A stretch of DNA of 13,684 bases from Desulfobacula sp. GTDB taxonomy: Bacteria; Desulfobacterota; Desulfobacteria; Desulfobacterales; Desulfobacteraceae. Location of the stretch: the NCBI GenBank assembly GCA_029940235.1, contig JAOZRI010000031.1, forward strand, positions 1 to 13,684. Reading direction: 5' to 3'. The translations under genes were made by a program, and so were the position numbers. The stretch's first letter is position 1. Each line of letters begins with the position of its first letter. Shown one piece after another: positions 1 through 7,596 of the stretch. The notes under the pieces are model-generated. The model was not told where the DNA came from. It was given only the letters and a program-made list of their open reading frames with translations, and did no database searches.

Positions 1-2
1 TG

Positions 3-875
3 TACCGTTTACGACTTATCATTTTTTCTGGGCTTTGTGGCCTCCTAATCATGTTTCAGGCGGGTTGTTCCCTCATCCAATCCCCTGATTCTATTTTAGA
101 AGATAAAACCCTCACTTATCATCCCGGTAAATTTGTCTGGCATGATCTGGTGACCAGCGATGTCGCTGCAACTAAATCTTTTTATGGTCAGCTATTCAAT
201 TGGACTTTTGAACAACGTGGTCGATATACAATAGTTAGTCTCAATGATAAGCGGATTGGCGGAATTCTTGATATTCAACCAAAGACCCAAGAGCGCCATG
301 CCGCACGCTGGATTTCATCTCTGTCTGTTTCCGATGTTGATCAAGCCGCAAGTGTCGTTTTAGCAAATGGTGGCAAAGTCCATAGGGGTCCAGAAAACAT
401 AGGAGATCGTGGACTGGTTGCCTTGGTCAGTGATCCACAAGGGGCGCAATTATCTTTGATTCATACGAAAAATGGTGACCCAGGCGATGGACCGATCGCA
501 GACGGTTCCTGGCTCTGGCATGAACTGTGGACCAACAACCCCAATGATTCTGTTATTTTTTATCAGAAACTTGCTGGATATTCAACGGTTGAAGAGCTGG
601 ACTCTTATTTAATTCTAAAAACCGGAGATAAATGGCGGGCTGGAATCCGTAATCTTTTTAACCAGGCTCTAGAACAAAGATGGGTTCCGGTAATCAAAGT
701 GAATGATGTGAAAGCTATATCGGTCTTGGCAAAACAGCTGGGCGGCAAGGTTTTAATCGAACCTGAGAACCCAGATTATATTGACCAGGTCGCCTTACTT
801 GCTGACCCTTCAGGTGCCCTTTTTATGATTCAAGAGTGGTCAGGAATCGATGCTTTAAAGGAGGATAAGAAATAA
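3..875 (+). CDS. Two-domain VOC (glyoxalase/bleomycin-resistance fold) lipoprotein, 5' end outside window
   Basis: The reading frame is open to the left edge. Upstream of the first ATG (base 51) it encodes a basic then hydrophobic stretch (RLRLIIFSGLCGLLIMF) ending in a lipobox, F-Q-A-G-C, with the Cys codon at 66-68. Starting at base 51 would leave five residues before that Cys, too short for a signal peptide, so the true start lies left of the window. The mature protein has two VOC modules, roughly bases 120-480 and 505-855. Each opens with a W-H-[DE]-L segment and closes with a D-P-[QS]-G-A strand, the usual double beta-alpha-beta-beta-beta layout of glyoxalase, dioxygenase and resistance proteins. 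A membrane-anchored VOC protein is uncommon; the substrate cannot be read. It is probably the first visible gene of an operon, since the next gene overlaps its stop codon. Confidence 0.85.
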   Translation, partial: YRLRLIIFSGLCGLLIMFQAGCSLIQSPDSILEDKTLTYHPGKFVWHDLVTSDVAATKSFYGQLFNWTFEQRGRYTIVSLNDKRIGGILDIQPKTQERHAARWISSLSVSDVDQAASVVLANGGKVHRGPENIGDRGLVALVSDPQGAQLSLIHTKNGDPGDGPIADGSWLWHELWTNNPNDSVIFYQKLAGYSTVEELDSYLILKTGDKWRAGIRNLFNQALEQRWVPVIKVNDVKAISVLAKQLGGKVLIEPENPDYIDQVALLADPSGALFMIQEWSGIDALKEDKK

Positions 876-1129
876 TGAAAATGTACAAGCATTTAAAATT
901 TATCATCGTGGCCGGTGCCATTCTAATGCTGACAGGTTGTGCAGGTTCGGGATCCCATTCTACAATCTATTACGAAAGCTACCACGACCCATACCCACGT
1001 TGGGGGCACGGTGATGATACAACAATCATTATTGATCTGCCTGACAAGAAGCCGGAACGTCCGACAAGACCTCCGGGGATAAATCCACCGGGAGGCAGTC
1101 GTCCCAAACCCTCTCCGAAGCGGCGATAA
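875..1129 (+). CDS. Small proline-rich lipoprotein, unknown function
   Basis: This 84-residue protein has a type II signal peptide: basic start (MKMYKHLK), hydrophobic core, then lipobox L-T-G-C with the lipidated Cys at residue 22. The mature part is about 62 residues. It has a Tyr/His/Asp-rich section (YYESYHDPYPRWGHGDD), a short hydrophobic strand (TTIIIDLP) and a Pro/Lys/Arg-rich, probably disordered tail. The ATG overlaps the stop of the VOC gene (TAATG). A strong Shine-Dalgarno AAGGAGG at 858-864 lies 10 nt upstream, which favours this start over the ATG at 881. I do not recognise a family. It is likely anchored in the envelope and co-translated with the VOC lipoprotein. Confidence 0.8.
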   Translation: MKMYKHLKFIIVAGAILMLTGCAGSGSHSTIYYESYHDPYPRWGHGDDTTIIIDLPDKKPERPTRPPGINPPGGSRPKPSPKRR

Positions 1130-1147
1130 TCCTATAGGTGATAATGT

Positions 1148-2593
1148 ATGAAAAAAGAACAAAAAGAGGGATTTAAAACATTCTCCTTTTGCTTCACACT
1201 TCTGGTGGGTTTTATAATCTGGTTTTTACCTGTTCCCCATGGTGTAAAAATTGAAGCCTGGCATCTTCTTGCCATTTTTATTGCTACCATAACAGGTATT
1301 ATCCTGAAAATATTACCCATGGGTGCTGTTGCCACTATTGGAATTGCGGTGACTGCCCTGACAGGGGTTCTTGATCCTGAAAATCCCGGCAACGCCATTG
1401 CTTATTCCCTGAGTGGGTTTGCCAATACCACCATCTGGCTAATTGTGCTGGCCTTTTTCATTGCCCGTGGATTTATCAAAACCGGTTTAGGATCACGCAT
1501 TGCCTTCCTTTTTGTGAAACGACTTGGAAAACGGACCCTGGGGTTAAGTTACGGGCTTCTTGGGGCGGATTTGATTCTGGCTCCTGCCATACCTAGTAAT
1601 ACAGCCCGGGCTGGTGGAATCATCTATCCCATAATGCGTTCACTGGCTCTTGGGTTTGGCTCAGATCCTGACAAACCAGAGACATGCAGAAAAATGGGTT
1701 CATTTTTGACCATGACTGCCTATCATGGAAATATTATAACATCAGCAATGTTTATGACAGCCATGGCAGCTAATCCCCTTGCTGCAAAGCTTGCTACTGA
1801 TGCTGGTTTTGAAATTACATGGGGCAGCTGGGCTCTGGCAGCCAGTGTCCCGGGGATTATCTCTCTTGCTGTTGTGCCATACCTTTTATACAAGATGTAT
1901 CCTCCTGAAATTAAAGCCACACCCAATGCTCCCGGCATTGCCCAGGAAAGACTGGATGAAATGGGTCCCATGAGTATATCTGAGTGGATCATGCTGTTTA
2001 CCTTTATTACTTTGATTATATTGTGGATTTTTGGCAATAGCATTGGTGTTCATGGAACAACTGCCGGAATTATAGGACTAAGCGTACTCCTTGTATCAGG
2101 TGTGCTGACATGGAATGATGTGATCAGTGAAAAAGGTGCCTGGGACACACTTGTATGGTTTGCAGCTCTTGTTATGATGGCTACATATTTGAACAAATTA
2201 GGGATGATCGGATGGTTCGGAACCACCATGGAAGAATCAATATCTGGTGTTTCCTGGACAACTGCTTTTCCAATAATTATCTGCATCTATTTTTACTCAC
2301 ACTATCTTTTTGCCAGTTCAACCGCCCATGTTTCCGCCATGTATGCCGCTTTTCTTGCAGTTGGTGTTGCCGTGGGAATACCAGGCATGCTCCTTGCGCT
2401 CACTTTAGGATTTGTCAGTAATCTGTATGCTGTGGTCACACATTATGGAATGGGCCCTGCACCAGTGCTTTTCGGCTCTGGATACGTGGATTTGAAAACA
2501 TGGTGGATACTTGGATTTATCATGAGTATTGTTTTTCTAATTATCTGGATGGGTATAGGTGGCTTGTGGTGGAAAGTTATAGGGCTGTATTGA
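1148..2593 (+). CDS. DASS-family anion:Na+ symporter (CitT/TtdT/SoDiT1-like dicarboxylate transporter)
   Basis: This very hydrophobic 481-residue inner-membrane protein has roughly a dozen membrane segments and the length expected of divalent anion:sodium symporters, which move C4-dicarboxylates, tricarboxylates or sulfate. The first hallmark motif, Ser-Asn-Thr, is at residues 150-152 (PAIPSNTARAGG). It helps bind sodium and substrate in characterised relatives such as VcINDY. The second, pseudo-symmetric motif is S-S-T followed by A-H-V-S-A-M-Y (residues 390-392), so the Asn is replaced. The sequence resembles the bacterial CitT/TtdT and plant plastid 2-oxoglutarate/malate branch more than the sulfate branch. 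AGGTG at 1136-1140, 7 nt before the ATG, is the likely ribosome site. The 18-nt gap after the small lipoprotein suggests one operon. Substrate is not decided by sequence alone; a dicarboxylate is most likely. Confidence 0.88.
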   Translation: MKKEQKEGFKTFSFCFTLLVGFIIWFLPVPHGVKIEAWHLLAIFIATITGIILKILPMGAVATIGIAVTALTGVLDPENPGNAIAYSLSGFANTTIWLIVLAFFIARGFIKTGLGSRIAFLFVKRLGKRTLGLSYGLLGADLILAPAIPSNTARAGGIIYPIMRSLALGFGSDPDKPETCRKMGSFLTMTAYHGNIITSAMFMTAMAANPLAAKLATDAGFEITWGSWALAASVPGIISLAVVPYLLYKMYPPEIKATPNAPGIAQERLDEMGPMSISEWIMLFTFITLIILWIFGNSIGVHGTTAGIIGLSVLLVSGVLTWNDVISEKGAWDTLVWFAALVMMATYLNKLGMIGWFGTTMEESISGVSWTTAFPIIICIYFYSHYLFASSTAHVSAMYAAFLAVGVAVGIPGMLLALTLGFVSNLYAVVTHYGMGPAPVLFGSGYVDLKTWWILGFIMSIVFLIIWMGIGGLWWKVIGLY

Positions 2594-2623
2594 TTCAGAC
2601 ATAGTTGTTAAAAAGACAGAAAA

Positions 2624-2699
2624 AACATTTAGTAAAATTGACAAATGTTCATTCACTGGACAAATTAAACACTGGGCATATATTAGAAAATGTGTTTAA
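2624..2699. terminator. Possible terminator region between convergent genes (two inverted repeats)
   Basis: The 146-bp gap between the DASS gene and the end of sbcC holds two inverted repeats. AACATTT (2624-2630) pairs with AAATGTT (2643-2649) across a 12-nt loop; read on the - strand this hairpin is followed by a run of six Ts. TTAAACAC (2665-2672) pairs with GTGTTTAA (2692-2699) across 19 nt. Both stems are AT-rich and weak. They fit a shared end for two converging transcripts but are not textbook terminators. Nothing else is seen in this gap. Confidence 0.3.
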
Positions 2700-2739
2700 G
2701 AGAATCCTGATTTAACTTACAGCATGATTAAAAACATTC

Positions 2740-5700
2740 TCATCGGTCTTGTTCCCTTATGGCTTGGGGTGTAACTCTAATCCGAACCTTTTGAGCAGCT
2801 TTACATCCAGGGCCTGATATCATACTTTTACCCCCGGATAGCGGCAGGATATTAATCTGTGTGGCAATTCTCTGCTTTAGAGCTGAAACATGGGAGATAA
2901 CACCGATTAGTTTGCCTTTTTGATGCAGACCTGCCAGGGCTTCAAGGGAAATTTCCAAGGCATCTTCATCTAAAGTTCCAAATCCCTCATCAAGAAATAG
3001 TGAATCTACCCTAACATTGCGGCTTGCCATGTTTGAAAGACCAAGGGCGAGCGCCAGGCTGACAATAAAGCTTTCTCCTCCTGAAAGATTTTTAGTTGAG
3101 CGAATTTCTCCTGCCTGGAAATTATCAACAATATTTAACTCCAGGGGCTGTTTTTTATCCCGGATAAGCAGGTATCTCTCTGACATTTTTTCAAGCTGGA
3201 TGTTTGCATGGGATACCATTAACTCAAAAGTAAGGCCCTGTGCAAAATTTCTAAATTTTTTCCCGTCTGCAGACCCGATCAAAGAGTGCAGAGCGTCCCA
3301 TCTTGCACACTCTTTTTTCTGTGCATCTATCAGCTCGATTTTCTCTTTTAAATGTTGTTTTGCATTTATATTGTCTGCAAGCTTTTGCTTGATGGCACCG
3401 ATTTCCTGGCCAAGGGTTTTAAGTAACCCACTGGTTTGTTTCTGCTCTTGTTTTAAAATATCAACAGGCTGTCCAATAATTTTTTTATCCTGCTCTTGGC
3501 TGAGCCTTGTTTTGCGATCTTTTTTTCGGGATAGAAGATCAACCTGTTTTGCATCCAACTCTTTTACTCTCTGTTCAAGAGTGGCTCTTTTATCAAAGGG
3601 GAGTCTATGCAAGATAAATACTTTTTCATTATCAAAACCTGTTTTTTTCAGACTAATTTCAAATTTGAATTCAAGGTCATCCAATTTAAATTTTCTTTTT
3701 TGAGTGCCCTCTTTTAAGGCCGCTATGCGAACTTTCATCCCATTTAATAGAGAATGTGCTTCCCCGCAAATTTTATTTTTTAACTTTTCTGTTTGTTCAG
3801 CTTTTAAAACCAGGGCTTCCAACCGGGATTCTTCTTTATCTGGATCTTTTTTCCCATATAGATTTTTACGTTCAGCCTTAAGGTCAGCCAACTCTTTTTG
3901 AAAACCTTTGAGCTGGCTCTCTTTCTCTTTTAAAGAGGCCCTTAACGTGTGCAGCACAGCATCAAGACTTTTTAAGGCAGAAGCCTGACTGCTTATATCT
4001 TTTTGGGTTTGTCTCTTTTGAAGCTCTTTATCCTGCCAGTTTTTAAGCCTTACCTCAAGTTCCTTGGATATTGCTTTAATGTCACTATCCAGGTTTTGTT
4101 TAATTCCAAAGGGTTGAAGGGTGGCAGCAAGTTTATTTTTCACTTTATCGTGTTTTTGCAGGGCAGTATTCATCTGTTCTTCAAAACTGCTGGAATCTGA
4201 GAGGGCTTTCTCTTTTTTATTTAAAGTATTCGCAAGTTGTTTTTCAGTTTCCAGCAAGGCGATCTCTTCTACTCTGAGTCTTACACTGGTTTTTTCCAAA
4301 TCGCTATTCAGGTTTTCAACTTTGCCAATTAATCTGGACAGTTTATCTATCTTTTTCTGGATCGGATCAATTTTGGGGATATTACCCATGGCAAAGGGGT
4401 GATCCAGAGATCCGCACAAAGGACAGGCCCTATTGTCTGTAAGTTTTGCACGTTCATTTTCCAGGTGTTCAATCTTGTTTAGATAAGCCATTTCACGCAG
4501 AAAATTATCATGTCTGGTTTGATATTCCCGCAGTAGACAACCCTTTAGAAGTTTTTTAACTCTATTTTGTATTTCCAATACTTCTGTTTGAATAAAACCC
4601 AGTTTTTCTTTGTGCCGGGAGTATAAGGCGGTCTGTTTTTCATGCAGTTTGATATTTTTATCAAGCTGATTTTTCAGTCTATCTTCCCGCTCTTTTAATG
4701 TTTTGAATTCTGTTATTGAATTTTTAAAATTTTGAACCTGTTCCCTTATTCCGGCAAGCTGGGTGACAAGCAGGCTGTCTCCATCATGAGCAGAGAGAAA
4801 TTTTTCAATGGAGTCAAGTTTTTTACTGCCAAGTTTTAAGCTTGATTTGATATCGTCTCGCTCTTTATTATTTTGCAAGATCACAGTTTGAGTCTTTCTG
4901 CAGTCAGATCTGGCAGTTTTTACTAAGGAGTGTTTTTGTACAATTATCAAATCAAGCTCTCTTACTTCTTGAACTGTTTTGCTCTCTTTTTTTAAATGCT
5001 TCTTTGCAAAAGTGAGATTTTTCTCTGCGTCAATAAGGTTTTTATTTTTTATCTTCAGCTCTTTTTCAAGGTTGGGAATTTTATTTTCAGCTATCTCCAG
5101 GGCTTTAATATCCTGGCTTTGCTCCTGTTTTTTGGAAAGCAGACCTGCATATTCAATTTCCAGCTCAGAAGCTTTTAAAGCACTATTTAATCTTGCCCGG
5201 TCCGGTTCAAATTTTTTAAACTCATCTGATAGATCCAAGGCTTCTTTATCAATGGACAGAAGTTCTTGTTTGAGTTGATTGATCTTTTCCAACACAAGAA
5301 TGGATTCTCCAAGAGTTTTATTTTTTTCGCTCTCTTTTTTTTCTATCTCATGTTGTAATATTAATTGTTTATTGCAGGCAGCTTCTTCTTCATCATTTAA
5401 AACAGCTATCCCATCTGTCTGGGCATGGAGCAGCTCAAGTTTTTTGGATTCACTGCTGTGACGTTCATGTACCTGTTTTGATATTTTACTGTAAATACCT
5501 GTTCCTGTAATCTGTTCAAGAATTGGAGCTCTCTCATCTGGTGATGCTTCAAGAAATGCTGCAAATCCGCCCTGTGCCAGCATCATGGAGCGGGTAAAGC
5601 GTTCAAAATCCATGCCTGTCTCTTTTTCAATCCTGACAGCAACGTCACGCTTCTTGGATTCTAAAACTTTGCCTGTCTTAATATCAGATATCTCATGTTT

Positions 5701-6036
5701 TGAATCAATAAGATTACCATCAGATTTTTTACGGGCTTTATGCTGACCCCAGTGGCATTGAAATACACCTTTTTGAGTTTCAAATATTACCTGGGCAAAA
5801 CACTCTCCGGTCTGGCGGGACATGATTTCATTGGAAGCTTTATTTATGGATTTAAGCCGTGGTGTTTTACCGTAAAGTGCAAGACAGATGGCATCAAGTA
5901 TGGTTGATTTGCCGGCTCCTGTGGGGCCTGTAATAACAAATATTCCGTCAAAGAGATATTCAGGTTGTGTAAAATCTATGCTCCACTCTCCATATAGTGA
6001 ATTAAGATTTTTAAATCTAAGCTCAAGAATTTTCAT
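2740..6036 (-). CDS. sbcC: SbcC, ATPase subunit of the SbcCD nuclease (Rad50/SMC-like)
   Basis: This 1098-residue protein is the ATP-driven partner of SbcD. The complex cuts DNA hairpins and processes double-strand ends, including protein-blocked ones. The N-terminus is the classic ILELRFKNLNSLYG lobe with Walker A GPTGAGKST at residues 37-45 and the Q-loop region MMLAQGGFAAFL. Long charged coiled coils rich in Lys, Glu and Leu run from about residue 180 to 930. They are interrupted by the zinc hook C-P-L-C at 538-541, followed by G-S-L-D-H-P-F, which joins two SbcC molecules. The C-terminal lobe has the ABC signature LSGGES (984-989) and Walker B SLFLDEGFGTLD with catalytic Asp1016-Glu1017. 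It is somewhat longer than E. coli SbcC (about 1048), with a basic tail after the usual end. The ATG overlaps the sbcD stop (ATGA), indicating translational coupling. Confidence 0.97.
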   Translation of the reverse strand: MKILELRFKNLNSLYGEWSIDFTQPEYLFDGIFVITGPTGAGKSTILDAICLALYGKTPRLKSINKASNEIMSRQTGECFAQVIFETQKGVFQCHWGQHKARKKSDGNLIDSKHEISDIKTGKVLESKKRDVAVRIEKETGMDFERFTRSMMLAQGGFAAFLEASPDERAPILEQITGTGIYSKISKQVHERHSSESKKLELLHAQTDGIAVLNDEEEAACNKQLILQHEIEKKESEKNKTLGESILVLEKINQLKQELLSIDKEALDLSDEFKKFEPDRARLNSALKASELEIEYAGLLSKKQEQSQDIKALEIAENKIPNLEKELKIKNKNLIDAEKNLTFAKKHLKKESKTVQEVRELDLIIVQKHSLVKTARSDCRKTQTVILQNNKERDDIKSSLKLGSKKLDSIEKFLSAHDGDSLLVTQLAGIREQVQNFKNSITEFKTLKEREDRLKNQLDKNIKLHEKQTALYSRHKEKLGFIQTEVLEIQNRVKKLLKGCLLREYQTRHDNFLREMAYLNKIEHLENERAKLTDNRACPLCGSLDHPFAMGNIPKIDPIQKKIDKLSRLIGKVENLNSDLEKTSVRLRVEEIALLETEKQLANTLNKKEKALSDSSSFEEQMNTALQKHDKVKNKLAATLQPFGIKQNLDSDIKAISKELEVRLKNWQDKELQKRQTQKDISSQASALKSLDAVLHTLRASLKEKESQLKGFQKELADLKAERKNLYGKKDPDKEESRLEALVLKAEQTEKLKNKICGEAHSLLNGMKVRIAALKEGTQKRKFKLDDLEFKFEISLKKTGFDNEKVFILHRLPFDKRATLEQRVKELDAKQVDLLSRKKDRKTRLSQEQDKKIIGQPVDILKQEQKQTSGLLKTLGQEIGAIKQKLADNINAKQHLKEKIELIDAQKKECARWDALHSLIGSADGKKFRNFAQGLTFELMVSHANIQLEKMSERYLLIRDKKQPLELNIVDNFQAGEIRSTKNLSGGESFIVSLALALGLSNMASRNVRVDSLFLDEGFGTLDEDALEISLEALAGLHQKGKLIGVISHVSALKQRIATQINILPLSGGKSMISGPGCKAAQKVRIRVTPQAIREQDR

Positions 6037-7274
6037 AAAGCATTTATATCTTTTTCATTTAACATGGTAATTATCTCTTTATAGGAGTGCATCAGCATGG
6101 AACGTTCATCTTTTACTATTTCACAGGTATCAAGCAGGCGATTAAAAACATCAATTTCATTTAGATCATCAAGGGTTTGTTCATTTTTTGCCTGAGAAAT
6201 CAAATCCTGGACAATCTGCTGGTTTTTGATTCTAAGAATCTGCATATCTGTATTTGCAACACTCTTGTCAAGAAGTTGTCTTAAATTTGCAGCAATGTTT
6301 TTACCTGAATATTCAATTTCCAGCCATGCATTACTGTTTTTTGATTTAAGTTCATCAATATTTTTAATAATATCATCCATTGTACCTGTTATTCTTGCAA
6401 GTGGTTGAAAACAGGGAACAGCGCAAAGTTCAATATCTAAATTATGATCATTTAAATCAGGGTTGTTAAAATTAACAATAACAACACTTTTTTCCTGGTT
6501 TGCTTCGCCAAATCCCATGGGAATGGGAGAGCCTGAATAGCGGATATGCTCGCATTGTCCCACCTTCTGGGAAACATGCAGATGTCCAAGTGCCATATAA
6601 TCCACATTAGAAGGGAAAGCCTCCTTTCCAACATGGGCAAGGGAACCCACATAAAGTTCTCTTACCCCGTCATCTTTAATTGTTTTTCCTCCTGCTGTAA
6701 ATAGATGCCCCATGCCAATAACAGGAATGGAGTCCTGATTTTCTAATTTTTTTGTAACTATTTTTTCAATTTCTGCATAATGTTTCTGCACACCTTGAAT
6801 CAGCCTGGTGCTCTTATCTTCCATGCTTTCTCCAGGCTTTACATTTCTGATATCCCTATCCCGCAGATAAGGCACTGCGCATACTATTGCTTCAGGAGTT
6901 CCGGAGGAATCTGATAAAACAATAACCTCATCTTCAAGATTGTCTGTAATGGATCCCACAACATGGATATTTAAGGAGAGCAGCAGCTCTTTTGGAGCAT
7001 TTAAAAAGGTAGGAGAATCATGGTTGCCGGCAGTTATCACCACATGGCTGCAGCCTGAAGCAGCAATTTTGCATAAAAATTGATAATAAAGCTGCTGAGC
7101 TCTGTTGCTCGGTGTGGTTGTGTCAAAGATATCTCCACTGACAATCAAAGCATTTATACATCGCTCTTCTATCAATTTTGTCAACCAGTTAAAAAAGTCA
7201 GCAAATTCATCATAACGTTTTTGTCCATACAGCAGACGTCCGATATGCCAGTCTGATGTGTGAAGGATTTTCAT
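6033..7274 (-). CDS. sbcD: SbcD, nuclease subunit of SbcCD (Mre11-like metallophosphoesterase)
   Basis: This 413-residue protein supplies the Mn-dependent exo/endonuclease activity of SbcCD. All calcineurin-type phosphoesterase motifs are present: D8-x-H10 in HTSDWHIG, D48 in SGDIFD, N84-H85-D86 in GNHDSP, H190 in GMGHL, and H231-x-H233 in LGHLH. Length matches the family (about 400 residues). The C-terminal third is the capping and SbcC-binding region. It begins 10 nt after AGGA (read on the - strand; 7285-7288) and has a near-consensus promoter upstream. It is the first gene of sbcDC, and its stop overlaps the sbcC start by 4 bases. No key residue is missing. Confidence 0.96.
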   Translation of the reverse strand: MKILHTSDWHIGRLLYGQKRYDEFADFFNWLTKLIEERCINALIVSGDIFDTTTPSNRAQQLYYQFLCKIAASGCSHVVITAGNHDSPTFLNAPKELLLSLNIHVVGSITDNLEDEVIVLSDSSGTPEAIVCAVPYLRDRDIRNVKPGESMEDKSTRLIQGVQKHYAEIEKIVTKKLENQDSIPVIGMGHLFTAGGKTIKDDGVRELYVGSLAHVGKEAFPSNVDYMALGHLHVSQKVGQCEHIRYSGSPIPMGFGEANQEKSVVIVNFNNPDLNDHNLDIELCAVPCFQPLARITGTMDDIIKNIDELKSKNSNAWLEIEYSGKNIAANLRQLLDKSVANTDMQILRIKNQQIVQDLISQAKNEQTLDDLNEIDVFNRLLDTCEIVKDERSMLMHSYKEIITMLNEKDINAL

Positions 7275-7319
7275 AAAGCGCCTGTCCTATTATCCAGAAT
7301 ATTTCAATTTACAGCACAC

Positions 7320-7347
7320 ATTATGCTTTTATCTGATATGTTGTCAA
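7320..7347 (-). promoter_or_regulatory. Near-consensus sigma70 promoter of sbcDC
   Basis: Read on the - strand, TTGACA (perfect -35; 7342-7347) and CATAAT (5 of 6 for -10; 7320-7325) are 16 bp apart. They lie about 45 bp ahead of the sbcD ATG, leaving a leader of about 40 nt. The -35 sits inside the inverted repeat TGTTG-T-CAACA (7339-7349), which could be an operator. Confidence 0.6.
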
Positions 7348-7355
7348 CACACCCA

Positions 7356-7391
7356 TGGAAAATGTTCATTTTTCCAACTTTCATATGAAAG
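7356..7391. promoter_or_regulatory. Two adjacent inverted repeats upstream of the sbcDC promoter (operator candidates)
   Basis: TGGAAAA (7356-7362) pairs with TTTTCCA (7370-7376) around a 7-nt spacer. One base further on, CTTTCATATGAAAG (7378-7391) is a perfect 14-bp palindrome. Both lie just upstream of the sbcD -35 element, where an activator or repressor would bind, and also upstream of the divergent sensor kinase. No known regulator box (for example a recognisable LexA box) is matched. The function is inferred from symmetry and position only. Confidence 0.35.
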
Positions 7392-7445
7392 GATAGCTAA
7401 CTACTTTGATTCTTTCATGTTTTGCTGTGTGGGAGATCACCCGAT

Positions 7446-7459
7446 CCGCCTCATGGCGG
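7446..7459. other. GC-rich hairpin in the sensor-kinase upstream region
   Basis: CCGCC-TCAT-GGCGG is a perfect 5-bp all-GC stem with a 4-nt loop, about 140 bp before the kinase start in an otherwise AT-rich gap. No T-run follows it, so it is not an intrinsic terminator. It could be an mRNA leader structure or part of a protein site. Confidence 0.35.
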
Positions 7460-7582
7460 TTAGTGGCAGGTCAAAATTTAATTTGCTTTGCCATTGGAAA
7501 TATCCTACTCTTCTTTTTAAAAATCATTGAGCATTGTTTCGAGACATTTGAATAATGGTCACCATACGTGTTTATGTCATAC

Positions 7583-7586
7583 AGGA
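7583..7586 (+). promoter_or_regulatory. Ribosome binding site that favours the kinase start at 7597
   Basis: AGGA lies 10 nt before the ATG at 7597. The upstream in-frame ATG at 7555 has no purine-rich site before it and would add 14 residues of unremarkable sequence. From 7597 the protein opens with a short basic stretch and then the first membrane helix, the usual sensor-kinase layout. Confidence 0.55.
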
Positions 7587-7596
7587 TATAAGAAAA

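Noticed and set aside
3017..3703. Long + strand open frame opposite sbcC (228 codons), with other open frames on the + strand of sbcC
   Set aside because: They are antisense shadows of a protein carrying all SbcC motifs. The translations are Ser/Phe/Leu-rich, as expected from reversed Lys/Glu-rich coiled coil.
7464..7486. Possible sigma54 promoter (TGGCA ... TTTGC) upstream of the sensor kinase
   Set aside because: The GG and GC doublets are about 20 bp apart, whereas a -24/-12 promoter needs about 10 bp between them. TGGCGG at 7454 also fails the spacing.
7527..7555. sigma70-like pair TTGAGC-17-GAATAA ahead of the sensor kinase
   Set aside because: It matches only 4 of 6 and 3 of 6 positions in AT-rich sequence, close to chance. 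It is not listed as a promoter, although it would fit the start at 7597.
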